DNA from: Maribacter polysiphoniae | GTDB lineage: Bacteria; Bacteroidota; Bacteroidia; Flavobacteriales; Flavobacteriaceae | DNA: 64,000 nucleotides | Reading direction: 5' to 3' | NCBI RefSeq assembly: GCF_003148665.1 | Contig: NZ_QGGQ01000003.1 | Coordinates: 248,001-312,000, forward strand | Shown: positions 18,051 through 26,369 of the stretch, in pieces | Numbering within the stretch: the stretch's first letter is position 1 | How the letters are laid out: each line of letters opens with the position of its first letter | Position numbers and translations under genes: made by a program | Notes under the pieces: model-generated | Database searches by the model: none | The model's input: the letters and a program-made list of their open reading frames with translations, nothing else | What the model was told of the DNA's origin: nothing

Positions 18051-18656
18051 ATGAAAAAAATAAACCTAACAAAAGGGATTTTAGCAATCACATTGGTAGC
18101 CCTAACGGTAACTTCATGTAAAGAGGTTAAAAAGGAACAACATATCGATAACGAACATCACAGCGACGGAAGTCATGATGATTCAACTATGGATTCATCA
18201 AATGATATGATGGGCAACGACCAGCATGCGTCAAAATCAACTGCACTGGTCGCCAATTATCTAGAACTAAAAAATGCACTTGTTGCCGATGACAAAGATG
18301 CTGCGGCAAAGGCGGGCGGTATGATGGTTTCAGCTTTTGACGATTTTGAAACTTCTTCATTCGGTTCAGAAGAACAGCAAGAATTGAAGGATATCATAGA
18401 GGATGCCAAAGAGCACGCCGAGCACATAGAAAAAAGCCCAATCGACCACCAAAGGGAACATTTTGATGTGTTGAGCAAAGATATGATAGACCTTATCGCC
18501 ATTACAGGGACGGAAGAAAAGTTATATCAGGATTTTTGCCCCATGTACAATAACAACAAGGGGGCGCAATGGCTGAGCGCTACCAAGGAAATAAAGAATC
18601 CATATTACGGGGCTAAAATGATGAGCTGCGGGAGTGTACAAAAGGAAATCAACTAA
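18051..18656 (+). CDS. DUF3347 lipoprotein, probable copper binder
   Basis: 201 aa. A lipobox (TVTSC, Cys23) is followed by a His/Asp/Met-rich spacer, then a DUF3347 four-helix-type domain from about residue 65 (VANYLELKNALVADDKDAAA). The C-terminal signature is FCPMYNNNKGAQWLS and KEIKNPYYGAKMMSCG. The conserved Cys-Pro-Met and Met-x-x-Cys-Gly residues are likely metal ligands. Related domains occur at 19128 and at the end of the CusB adaptor (26370). It ends directly before the GTG start of the heme-binding gene (0 bp). Confidence 0.8.
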   Translation: MKKINLTKGILAITLVALTVTSCKEVKKEQHIDNEHHSDGSHDDSTMDSSNDMMGNDQHASKSTALVANYLELKNALVADDKDAAAKAGGMMVSAFDDFETSSFGSEEQQELKDIIEDAKEHAEHIEKSPIDHQREHFDVLSKDMIDLIAITGTEEKLYQDFCPMYNNNKGAQWLSATKEIKNPYYGAKMMSCGSVQKEIN

Positions 18657-19112
18657 GTGAAGAAAAGTGTAAAAATCATTGCACTAGTGTTTTTGGTCGG
18701 GTTAGTGGGAATTCAATTCTTTCCCACTTCCCGAAACCAAAGCGACACCATAGTAAAAACGGATTTTATGCTGGTAAACGATGTACCGAAACAAGTGGAG
18801 AACATCATCACGACCTCTTGCTATGATTGCCATAGCAACAACACGGATTATCCTTGGTACAACAAAGTGCAACCCGTTGCCTGGTTCTTGGAGGATCATG
18901 TTGCCCATGGCAAAGAAGAACTGAATTTTAACGAATGGGCCGATTATTCAAGCAGAAGAAAGAACAGTAAGTTAAAATCGATCATTAGCCAGATAGAAGA
19001 TGGAGAAATGCCCCTTTGGTCCTACACGCTAATTCATAGGGAAGCAGAACTTTCGAAGGACGAAAAGAAAATCGTTCTTGAGTGGATTTCGAAATTAAAA
19101 GACAGTTTATAA
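18657..19112 (+). CDS. c-type heme-binding domain protein (GTG start)
   Basis: 151 aa beginning at GTG 18657, immediately after the preceding TAA. An N-terminal signal anchor (residues 5-22) is followed by one heme-attachment motif CYDCH near residue 56 in a Haem_bd-type context (SCYDCHSNNTDYPWYNKVQP). A second block, EMPLWSYTLIHREAELS, could supply the distal heme ligand (His or Met). Proteins of this family are small periplasmic cytochromes, often fused or next to copper or peroxide enzymes. The redox partner is unknown; placed between two DUF3347 genes, it may couple electron transfer to copper oxidation (inference). Confidence 0.8.
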   Translation: MKKSVKIIALVFLVGLVGIQFFPTSRNQSDTIVKTDFMLVNDVPKQVENIITTSCYDCHSNNTDYPWYNKVQPVAWFLEDHVAHGKEELNFNEWADYSSRRKNSKLKSIISQIEDGEMPLWSYTLIHREAELSKDEKKIVLEWISKLKDSL

Positions 19113-19127
19113 TTAAAAATTCAACAA

Positions 19128-19649
19128 ATGAAAAATTTAAAAAATGCTGTAGCAACCCTGCTCATGTTGGGGACTACAATGGGCTACGCACAGCACAAAA
19201 TAGAGTTGAACCATGATCATAGCAAAATGGAAATGAAAGTGGTCGAGTTGGAATTTAACGACGAGAACATCGCCAATGTCTACGAACATTACGAGCACAT
19301 TAAAAATGACTTGGTCGGTTCAAATCCGGGCGATGCCCAAAAGGGAGCGGTAATGTTGAACGAAGCACTCGAAAAAGTCGAGGGTTCCGAAGCGGCATTA
19401 TCGGCCTCGCAAAAAATCGCTGCTACCGATGATCTAGAGAGACAACGAAAGGCTTTTTCCGACTTAAGCAATGAAATGGAAACCTTGTTGAAAGGAAGGG
19501 TTACATCTGGAAAAATCTATAAGGATTTCTGCCCCATGGCCTTGAACGGAGGTGCTTATTGGTTATCCGCCATCAAGGACATCCGCAACCCGTATTATGG
19601 AGCAAAAATGCTCAGCTGTGGAAAAGTGACAGCCATCATCGAAAAGTAA
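19128..19649 (+). CDS. DUF3347 secreted protein
   Basis: 173 aa with a cleavable signal peptide (about 1-21, ending GYAQ-HKIEL). The DUF3347 domain runs from about residue 45, ending with FCPMALNGGAYWLSAIKDI and NPYYGAKMLSCG. It lacks the His-rich spacer of the homologue at 18051 but has HDHSKMEM near the N-terminus. It is probably a periplasmic copper chaperone or sink. It closes the tight cluster that began with the CusA gene; a 148-bp gap follows. Confidence 0.8.
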   Translation: MKNLKNAVATLLMLGTTMGYAQHKIELNHDHSKMEMKVVELEFNDENIANVYEHYEHIKNDLVGSNPGDAQKGAVMLNEALEKVEGSEAALSASQKIAATDDLERQRKAFSDLSNEMETLLKGRVTSGKIYKDFCPMALNGGAYWLSAIKDIRNPYYGAKMLSCGKVTAIIEK

Positions 19650-19797
19650 AGCCTAATAGGGGAGGTTGAATATAGTTAATGGTTAGTGTTTAAGATACTT
19701 CCCCTTTTCAGGTAGTAAAAATTGATTGTCTAGGCACAGTTCTAAGAGTTTTAAAAAATAAAGTGTAGAAAAAGATTATAAAATTTGCAAAATCTAG

Positions 19798-20328
19798 ATG
19801 GAAGCATTAACCCTTGACATTTTTGTAGTACCAACCATTGCGTTGACCGTGATCGTTCTGCTGTATATCTATTTTACCAAACAGGTACAGGACAATGAAA
19901 TTTATCGAAACTATATTATTGGTGTCGGTTTGGTGTCATTTTCGTTGAATTTTATTTGGGAGCTGGCACAAGGTCCGCTCTATGAAGGTTTTGAATACGA
20001 TTGGGAGCATATATCGTTTTGCGCCTTGGCATCCTTAGCCGATATGTTGATGGTGCTTATCCTGCTTTTCGGATTTGGTTTGGTATATAAAAATGTCTTT
20101 TGGATAAGGTCAATGGATATTAATAAAATACTCCCGTTGATTTTTATCGGAAGTGCTGGCGCAATTTTGGGAGAAATTTGGCATACCTCACGAGGCGATT
20201 GGAACTATGCAGAAGCTATGCCTATACTGCCATGGGTAAATTTGGGATTGTCGCCGCTATTACAATTTGCACTTTTGCCCACGATTATTTTTTTAATCGG
20301 CAAAAAGTTTATAAACGAAAAAATTTAA
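19798..20328 (+). CDS. Five-helix integral membrane protein of unknown function
   Basis: 176 aa with about five hydrophobic segments (residues 8-26, 40-55, 74-96, 110-128 and 150-170). The loops contain FIWELAQGPLYEGFEYDWEH and GEIWHTSRGDWNYAEAMPIL, rich in Trp and His. I do not recognise the family. It starts a second cluster of membrane proteins in the copper island; the Trp-His loops could contact quinone, heme or metal, but nothing is proven. Confidence 0.7.
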   Translation: MEALTLDIFVVPTIALTVIVLLYIYFTKQVQDNEIYRNYIIGVGLVSFSLNFIWELAQGPLYEGFEYDWEHISFCALASLADMLMVLILLFGFGLVYKNVFWIRSMDINKILPLIFIGSAGAILGEIWHTSRGDWNYAEAMPILPWVNLGLSPLLQFALLPTIIFLIGKKFINEKI

Positions 20329-20508
20329 AAATGTAAAATCTGGGCAGGTCAAGAATGTGTTTTTTGATTGGTTAGTTATTTAGTGTATTTCATGACCGCG
20401 CAGATTGTTTTAATACAGAAAAAGTCCTGTTACGGGAAGGGAAATTTCGTTGATGTAGTGTTTAACGCCCTTCCTTTGACAGGCACCATAAACAGAATTA
20501 AGGTTGAA

Positions 20509-20649
20509 ATGAAAGATTGCTGTAAAAGGGAACCGGAAAAGTCGGAGAAACAAGGTTGGAAGAAATGGTTTAACTATACCATTTACATCATAATTGGCGC
20601 TATTGTAATAGGTGCCCTCATTGTACAGTTAACGAATAATGCATCATAA
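20509..20649 (+). CDS. Small CC-motif membrane protein
   Basis: 46 aa from the ATG at 20509. It starts MKDCCKREPEKSEKQGWKK, followed by one helix (about residues 20-42). The open frame continues upstream to 20368, but that part looks like untranslated sequence. The Cys pair at the cytoplasmic N-terminus followed by a single helix suggests a tiny metal-binding membrane protein. It lies 12 bp before the DUF2231 gene, consistent with co-transcription. Confidence 0.5.
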   Translation: MKDCCKREPEKSEKQGWKKWFNYTIYIIIGAIVIGALIVQLTNNAS

Positions 20650-20661
20650 AAACGATTGATT

Positions 20662-21336
20662 ATGAAAAAAACAGTCTCATTTTTAGTACTGCTTTTGAGC
20701 TTGATGTCGCTACATGCAAGTGCACCTGAGTCCATTGGGAACAATTCAGGGTATTTGACGAATAGCTCAGGAACTTTTTATGCTGTTAAATTGTCCGAAA
20801 AACCAGAACAACATACCGAAAGCCACGCCGAAAAGCCCATAAACAAAGAGGAGGTGGGTTTGCATGAATTCGACAATTTACATCCATTGGTGGTGCATTT
20901 TCCTATCGTACTCTTGTTGTTTGCGGCACTGCTCCAATGTATTCAGCTCTTCGTCCTAAAAAGGAATTTGGACTGGGTTATCCTGTTTCTTATTGGTACT
21001 GGTTTCATTGGGGCCTACGTGGCGGGAACTTATGTACACCCACATACCCACGGGCTTACGGATGTAGCTCAAAAAATATTGGATAACCATGATAAATATG
21101 CAGATTGGACCATTTGGTCCAGTGCTTTGGCCGCAGTTTTAAAATGTATCAGCCTTTTTTGGATAAAACTGAAACGCGGATTCGAAATAGCCGTTCTCCT
21201 TGTTATGGCTTTCTCAGCGTTCTCCGTTTCACAAGCAGGGCATTATGGCGCTCAGCTCGTTTATATTCAGGGCGTTGGCCCACAGGGCCAGTATTTGGAA
21301 ACTGAAAAGGCAGAGGAAGAAAGCCATTCACATTGA
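20662..21336 (+). CDS. DUF2231-type membrane protein with signal peptide
   Basis: 224 aa from ATG 20662 (a TTG two codons earlier is less likely). A signal peptide (1-21) precedes a polar linker rich in His and Glu. A four-helix membrane domain then starts FDNLHPLVVHFPIVLLLFAA, the hallmark of DUF2231 (LHPxxVHFP). The conserved His residues may ligate heme or metal. The tail HSH continues a His-rich theme. The next gene starts 10 bp after the stop. Confidence 0.8.
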   Translation: MKKTVSFLVLLLSLMSLHASAPESIGNNSGYLTNSSGTFYAVKLSEKPEQHTESHAEKPINKEEVGLHEFDNLHPLVVHFPIVLLLFAALLQCIQLFVLKRNLDWVILFLIGTGFIGAYVAGTYVHPHTHGLTDVAQKILDNHDKYADWTIWSSALAAVLKCISLFWIKLKRGFEIAVLLVMAFSAFSVSQAGHYGAQLVYIQGVGPQGQYLETEKAEEESHSH

Positions 21337-21346
21337 GAAACAAAGT

Positions 21347-22840
21347 ATGAGAAGAATATTTTTAATATCGTCGATAACGCTGTTAGTGGTACTTGCAGGA
21401 CTCATAATGTGGAAGCCCCATTTATGGTGGCTTGCGCTGTTGATCGCACCTTTTATGCTTCTCGGCTTTAGGGACTATTTTCAAAAAACAGATAATATTA
21501 AGAGAACCTATCCGATGTTAGGCAGGATTACCAATCTGTTGGAAAAACAACGTCACGTTTTACAAGAAACGGTATTGCTCAACCGTACTGAGGGAATGCC
21601 TTTTAATTGGATACAAAAGGAAATCGTTTACAAACGTGCTTCGGATGAAAATAAAAGCCAACCCTTTGGCACGCAATTGTCCTATGAGGATTTAGGCCGT
21701 GAGTGGTTTTTGCATTCGACGTTTCCTGCAAAAGAAGTCAATGATGATTTTAGGATAACGGTTGGAGGCCCAAATTGCAAAAAGCCTTACAGAGCAAGTA
21801 TTTTGAATCTGGCGGGGATGAGTTTCGGTTCCATCAGTAAAAATGCAACCTTGGCCTTTAATGGAGGAGCAAAAATTGCCGGTTTCGCACAAAATACTGG
21901 CGAAGGCGGATTGACACCCTATCACAAGGAATTTGGTGCGGATATAATCTTCCAGTTCGGTACGGGCTATTTCGGATGCCGGAACGAAAATGGGGATTTC
22001 GATGCTGAAAAGTTTAAGGAAATTGCCACACTGGAAATCGTTAAAATGGTTGAAATAAAAATTTCACAAGGGGCGAAACCCGGTTTTGGGGCTATCCTTC
22101 CCGCAAAAAAGAATACGGAAGAAATTGCCCGATACAGGGACGTGGAGGCGCACACCGAAATTCACTCCCCGGCTCACCATAGTGCCTTTGGCAATACGGA
22201 TGAAATGATTCGATTTATTGATAGGTTACGGCAATTATCCGGGGGAAAACCCGTAGGCATAAAGATGTGTCTGGGCCAAAAGGAGGAGTTCGAAGAAATG
22301 GTGAACACCTTTGCAAAGCACAATAACTTCCCTGATTTTATCTGTATCGATGGTGCGGAAGGGGGTTCCGGTGCCGCACACATGGAGTCATTGCATTGGG
22401 CGGGGACCCCGCTTTATGAAGGGCTCCATTTTATGGATAAGACCTTGAGAAAATCGGGCCATCGCGAAAGCCTAAAAATATTCGCGGCGGGAAAGATAAT
22501 TTCCGCCTTCGATATTTATAAGGCCTTGGCACTGGGTGCGGATGCTTGTTACAGTGCCAGGGGTATGATGTTCGCCCTGGGGTGTGTACAATCCCTGAAG
22601 TGTAATCTGGATACCTGTCCCACTGGAATCACAACAATGAACCCAGCTCGTGTGGTATCACTGGTCGTGGAGGACAAAAAAAACAAAGTTGCCAATTATC
22701 ACAGAAATACCATGGAAGGGCTAAGGGAATTGCTGGCTTCCATAGGTTTAAAGGATACAATGGGCATTGACAAAAAATATATCATCAAAAGGACCGGCGA
22801 AACGCAAACCAGATCATATGAAGAAATTTATGAAAATTAA
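21347..22840 (+). CDS. FMN-binding glutamate synthase family protein
   Basis: 497 aa from ATG 21347; the frame extends upstream through the previous gene but without support. Residues 3-40 form one or two membrane helices. The FMN barrel carries LAGMSFGSISKNATLAFNGG, AQNTGEGGLTPYH, KPGFGAILPAKK, DGAEGGSGAAH and AAGKIISAFDIYKALALGAD. The 3Fe-4S motif C-x5-C-x4-C is complete (GCVQSLKCNLDTCPTG). This family lacks the glutaminase domain of true glutamate synthase, so the donor and acceptor are unknown. It overlaps the YceI gene by 23 bp. Confidence 0.85.
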   Translation: MRRIFLISSITLLVVLAGLIMWKPHLWWLALLIAPFMLLGFRDYFQKTDNIKRTYPMLGRITNLLEKQRHVLQETVLLNRTEGMPFNWIQKEIVYKRASDENKSQPFGTQLSYEDLGREWFLHSTFPAKEVNDDFRITVGGPNCKKPYRASILNLAGMSFGSISKNATLAFNGGAKIAGFAQNTGEGGLTPYHKEFGADIIFQFGTGYFGCRNENGDFDAEKFKEIATLEIVKMVEIKISQGAKPGFGAILPAKKNTEEIARYRDVEAHTEIHSPAHHSAFGNTDEMIRFIDRLRQLSGGKPVGIKMCLGQKEEFEEMVNTFAKHNNFPDFICIDGAEGGSGAAHMESLHWAGTPLYEGLHFMDKTLRKSGHRESLKIFAAGKIISAFDIYKALALGADACYSARGMMFALGCVQSLKCNLDTCPTGITTMNPARVVSLVVEDKKNKVANYHRNTMEGLRELLASIGLKDTMGIDKKYIIKRTGETQTRSYEEIYEN

Positions 22841-23402
22841 TAGCAATTTATCCATATCCAAAAACCTGATTTTTTTCCTATCGCTTTTGCTAATGCTCAT
22901 GGGTAGCCATACCTCGTTTGCACAGGTATATGCCACCCAAGCTGGAAATGCGACCTTCAAAGCTAAAATGCCCCTTAATTCCTATACGGGCGAGTCCGAC
23001 AAGTTACAGGGAACCATTGATTTTGAAACTGGAAAGGTAGTTTTTACCGTACCCGTAAAATCCATAAAAACAGGCAAGGATAAACGTGACGAACACATGT
23101 ACGAGCTGCTTGAAGTGCAAAAATATCCCAATGTCGTCTTTGAGGGAAAACTTGCCGACGAATTTGATCTGGATAAAAAATCTGAACAAACGGTCAAGGT
23201 AAAGGGCGATTTTACCCTTGCAGGAACGACCCGACAAATAACGGTCCCCTTAAATCTGGATCCCGTGTCAAAAGGCATTCAATTGAACGCATCGTGGTCG
23301 CTTTTGATTACCGATTACGGTTTGGAGCGCCCGAGCCTGATGTTTATAAAAGTAAACGACAAACACGAGTTGGACGTAAACGCATTGCTCAAAGAGGAAT
23401 GA
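22818..23402 (+). CDS. YceI-family periplasmic lipid-binding protein
   Basis: 194 aa from the ATG at 22818 (MKKFMKINSN), inside the end of the previous gene; the ATG at 22830 is an alternative. The signal peptide ends SHTSFAQ-VYATQ. The YceI lipocalin-like barrel has the blocks NATFKAKMPLNSYTGESDKL, DEHMYELLEVQKYPNVVFEG and GDFTLAGTTRQITVPL. These proteins bind isoprenoid quinone-like lipids in the periplasm. Coupled to the FMN protein upstream, it might supply a quinone (inference). Confidence 0.85.
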   Translation: MKKFMKINSNLSISKNLIFFLSLLLMLMGSHTSFAQVYATQAGNATFKAKMPLNSYTGESDKLQGTIDFETGKVVFTVPVKSIKTGKDKRDEHMYELLEVQKYPNVVFEGKLADEFDLDKKSEQTVKVKGDFTLAGTTRQITVPLNLDPVSKGIQLNASWSLLITDYGLERPSLMFIKVNDKHELDVNALLKEE

Positions 23403-23479
23403 CAAAGAAGAGGAAATTATCCCATATGGTATTCATTGAACGAAGTTTAAAAGAGCAGGGACACCAAATCATATAAATT

Positions 23480-24703
23480 ATGGACAATTTTTTAAAACAA
23501 TGGGGCGAAGCGGCCTATACCACCACGGGATTTTTCTGGATGGCCCTATGGGCGTTTATCCTGGGCTATATCATCAGTAGTATGATACAGATTTTTGTGA
23601 CCGAAAAACGGATGCAGAAAGCCATGGGCGAGAATGAGGATAAAAGCATGCTCTTGGGTACCTTTTTTGGATTTATAAGCAGTTCGTGCAGTTTTTCGGC
23701 TTTGGCGGGCACAAAGTCCATCTTTAAAAAAGGGGCAAGTTTTGTTTCCTCCATTGCCTTTCTACTCGCCTCGACTAACCTTGTCATCGAATTGGGCATT
23801 ATCATTTCCATTTTTCTGGGATGGCAATTTGTGGTCGGCGAATACGTAGGTGGTATTCTTTTGATTCTGATTTGTTGGTTGCTCATACGCATCATCAACC
23901 CTAAAAAACTGATTGAAAATGCCCGAAAAAACTTAGAAAACGAAGATAATGATGCTATGGACGATTCCAAGAACTGGAAGAAACAGATTCAGAAAGAGGA
24001 TAGTTGGGCAAGGGTCGCCAAAAAATACAAGATGGAGTGGCAAATGGTCTGGAAGGATGTTACCGTAGGCTTTACCATTGCCGGTATCGTCGCGGCCTTT
24101 GTGCCCGATTCCTTTTTTCAGACCCTTTTTATCAATAGCGGTCAGGGCAATACCGATTTTACTTTTCTTGAAATTTTAGAGCATATCATCGTAGGACCAG
24201 TCGCTGCATTTCTCACGTTTATAGGATCTATGGGAAACATTCCCCTGGCGGCCTTGCTATTCGGAAAAGGTGTAAGTTTTGCGGGCGTAATGGCATTTAT
24301 TTTTAGTGATCTGGTCGTATTTCCCGTGCTACGGATCAATGCAAAGTACTATGGTTGGAAGATGTCCTTGTTCATCCTCTTCCTATTGTTTACCGCATTG
24401 ATAGGCACGGCCCTGTCCCTGCACTACAGTTTTGACCTACTCGGTATGTTGCCCGACCCATCGCAGGTAAAAATTGAGGACAGTGAGTTCTTCAAGATAG
24501 ATTACACCTTCTTTTTGAACATCGCTTTCCTGGCCATTTCTGGATATTTGGTCTATCTGGGCTTTTTTAAAAAGAAAGACGTCAAACACAATATGAGCGA
24601 GATGGCACCCAAAAGTCCGTTGTTGGAAAGTGTTTTAAAATATACGGCGTTTATCTGCTATGCTTGGTTGGCAGGTGGACTGATTGTCAAGTTTTTTGTT
24701 TAA
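23480..24703 (+). CDS. ArsP-like permease (PF03773 type)
   Basis: 407 aa with about 8-9 helices in two halves separated by a hydrophilic loop (residues 150-185). The motif FISSSCSFSALAGTKSIFKK in the first half and GSMGNIPLAALLFGKGVSF in the second are the repeated membrane signatures of the DUF318/ArsP permease family, which exports organoarsenicals or other metalloids. The Cys in SSSCSF is the likely substrate ligand. It is preceded by a 77-bp gap that contains only short frames. Confidence 0.8.
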   Translation: MDNFLKQWGEAAYTTTGFFWMALWAFILGYIISSMIQIFVTEKRMQKAMGENEDKSMLLGTFFGFISSSCSFSALAGTKSIFKKGASFVSSIAFLLASTNLVIELGIIISIFLGWQFVVGEYVGGILLILICWLLIRIINPKKLIENARKNLENEDNDAMDDSKNWKKQIQKEDSWARVAKKYKMEWQMVWKDVTVGFTIAGIVAAFVPDSFFQTLFINSGQGNTDFTFLEILEHIIVGPVAAFLTFIGSMGNIPLAALLFGKGVSFAGVMAFIFSDLVVFPVLRINAKYYGWKMSLFILFLLFTALIGTALSLHYSFDLLGMLPDPSQVKIEDSEFFKIDYTFFLNIAFLAISGYLVYLGFFKKKDVKHNMSEMAPKSPLLESVLKYTAFICYAWLAGGLIVKFFV

Positions 24704-24768
24704 GGCCGGAAGTTGGAGGATCGTAGTTAAACAGTAGATGAATTTTATCGATAACAAAGAAATTGAAA

Positions 24769-25311
24769 ATGGACGATACAGAAAACATAGAACATAGCCC
24801 GGCCTTTTACAGGCAGCTATTTTCAAAAGCAATGCCACTTATCTTTATAGTGCTGTTCATTGCCGTATTGGATATTTGGTTTGTGGATAGAGTGATTTCG
24901 TGGGTATGGGGCGTTTTATTTTTAACCTTGTTTAAAATGTATTTTATACTCAGATTGACCTTTATCCAATTGAGCAAAATAATAGCACAAAGCCATTTAC
25001 TGGCTCACGTACTGGCGCTTTTCGGTCTTCTGATTGGCCTAATTGTTCTATCGTTCGCAACGGACTATACCGCAATGTTTCTCATCGATGCACAAAGTTT
25101 CAAAACCAACCTGACGAATGGATCGCCTGGAGGTATCGTTTTTTTCGAATTTCTCTATTTCAGTTTTATATCCTTTTCCTCGGTAGGTTTTGGAGATATT
25201 GTACCTACCACATATGCTGCGAAGAGTTTGGTTGTGCTCGAAGTAATTTTAAGTTTCATAGTGCTATTCTTCGGAATTGCAAATGTCAATAACATGCACG
25301 TACAAAAGTAA
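24769..25311 (+). CDS. Two-pore-helix potassium channel-like protein
   Basis: 180 aa from ATG 24769 (a TTG two codons earlier is unlikely). Four hydrophobic segments are visible. The last two flank a selectivity-filter loop, ISFSSVGFGDIVPTTYAAKS, with GFG in place of the usual GYG. This fits the Ion_trans_2 family of small potassium channels. K+ flux may balance charge during metal efflux (inference). No cytoplasmic RCK domain is present. Confidence 0.75.
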   Translation: MDDTENIEHSPAFYRQLFSKAMPLIFIVLFIAVLDIWFVDRVISWVWGVLFLTLFKMYFILRLTFIQLSKIIAQSHLLAHVLALFGLLIGLIVLSFATDYTAMFLIDAQSFKTNLTNGSPGGIVFFEFLYFSFISFSSVGFGDIVPTTYAAKSLVVLEVILSFIVLFFGIANVNNMHVQK

Positions 25312-25447
25312 AAAGTCGATAACTCTAAAATGACATTATGATAAAAATTGAAATAATCGTCCTCCATAGCTTGCCATTGACGCAATCGGAAGTGCAAAAG
25401 AAAAAACCAGTCTAAAATGCCTTTTTAGGTAATTTAATAGTAATGTA

Positions 25448-26170
25448 ATGGTCAAAAGACAAACAGCAATTAAAATTAGGAAAGCACACCGCTATTTAGG
25501 ACTTTTTTTAGGTATACAGTTCCTTATATGGACGATTAGCGGCATGTATTTCAGCTGGACGGATATCGATGAGATACACGGCGACCATTTCAAAAAGGAA
25601 ATACCAGAACAGACGGCTTTTTCCGATTTGTTGGGAACGGCTCAATTGAAGATTGAACAACCCATTCAATCATTGGAATTACTGGAGATTGCGGACAATC
25701 CCTATTACTGGATTAACGGAACAGCCCTTTACAATGCCCGTACGGGAAGTAAAAAAAATGAAGTTTCAGAACAGGAAGCCCAACAAGTAGCCAACCGTTT
25801 TATGCTGCCTGAATTAAAAGTAGTAGGCATTAAACGCATCGACGAAGTGGGTAATCATCATCAATACCGCAGTGGGCCTTTGCCAGCTTATGAGATTTCC
25901 TATGAAACCCCTCAAAATCTTAAGGCCTATGTAGCCCTTGAAAATGGGACATTTCAAACAGTCAGGCACCGCCAATGGAGATGGTTCGATTTTCTTTGGA
26001 TGACACATACCATGGATTATCAGGGAAGGGACGATTTTAACACCTTTGTACTTAGGGCGTTCTCCCTGCTGGGATTGATTACCGTACTAAGCGGTTTTAC
26101 CCTCTGGTTTATTTCATCGCCAACAGTAAGAAAAATTAAAAAAAGAGATGAGCGAACATGCAATAAATAA
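25448..26170 (+). CDS. PepSY-domain membrane protein
   Basis: 240 aa. The N-terminal helix after KIRKAHRYLGLFLGIQFLIW (residues 9-37) is the PepSY-associated TM start. Two PepSY-like repeats follow in the periplasm (VSEQEAQQVANRFMLPELKV, then YRSGPLPAYEISYETPQ). It ends with MTHTMDYQGRDDFN and a second helix (about 205-228). PepSY TM proteins are linked to ferric or cupric reductase and protease inhibition. The His in helix 1 (KAHRYLG) and MTHTMD could bind heme. The small gene at 26148 overlaps its end. Confidence 0.8.
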   Translation: MVKRQTAIKIRKAHRYLGLFLGIQFLIWTISGMYFSWTDIDEIHGDHFKKEIPEQTAFSDLLGTAQLKIEQPIQSLELLEIADNPYYWINGTALYNARTGSKKNEVSEQEAQQVANRFMLPELKVVGIKRIDEVGNHHQYRSGPLPAYEISYETPQNLKAYVALENGTFQTVRHRQWRWFDFLWMTHTMDYQGRDDFNTFVLRAFSLLGLITVLSGFTLWFISSPTVRKIKKRDERTCNK

Positions 26171-26297
26171 AAAAAGTAATGAAAATGCACCAAAGTATAT
26201 TCTTATGGAAAGCGATAGTGCTAACATTATCATTTCCATTGTGATTTTGTTTGTATTTCAAACGCTCCTCGTAGCATTAATAAGCAGCTTATATTGA
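26148..26297 (+). CDS. Small single-pass membrane protein, overlapping start
   Basis: 49 aa. The ATG at 26148 lies inside the end of the PepSY gene in another frame. The polar N-terminus (MSEHAINKKSNENAPKYI) is followed by one helix (SANIIISIVILFVFQTLLVA) and SSLY. The overlap and helix-bearing composition suggest a real coupled gene, but it has no recognised family. Confidence 0.45.
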   Translation: MSEHAINKKSNENAPKYILMESDSANIIISIVILFVFQTLLVALISSLY

Positions 26298-26369
26298 CAT
26301 CAAGCAATACCGAGTTTTACAAGTTTCGAACATTTTGAATAAAAATAAATTTTATAAAGACTAAATATC

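Noticed and set aside
19660-19712. Possible terminator after the second DUF3347 gene
   Set aside because: The arms (AGGGGAGGT and ACTTCCCCT) pair imperfectly around a loop of more than 30 bases.
25338-25415. 25-codon frame after the K+ channel gene
   Set aside because: Too short, no helix or motif, no supporting neighbour.
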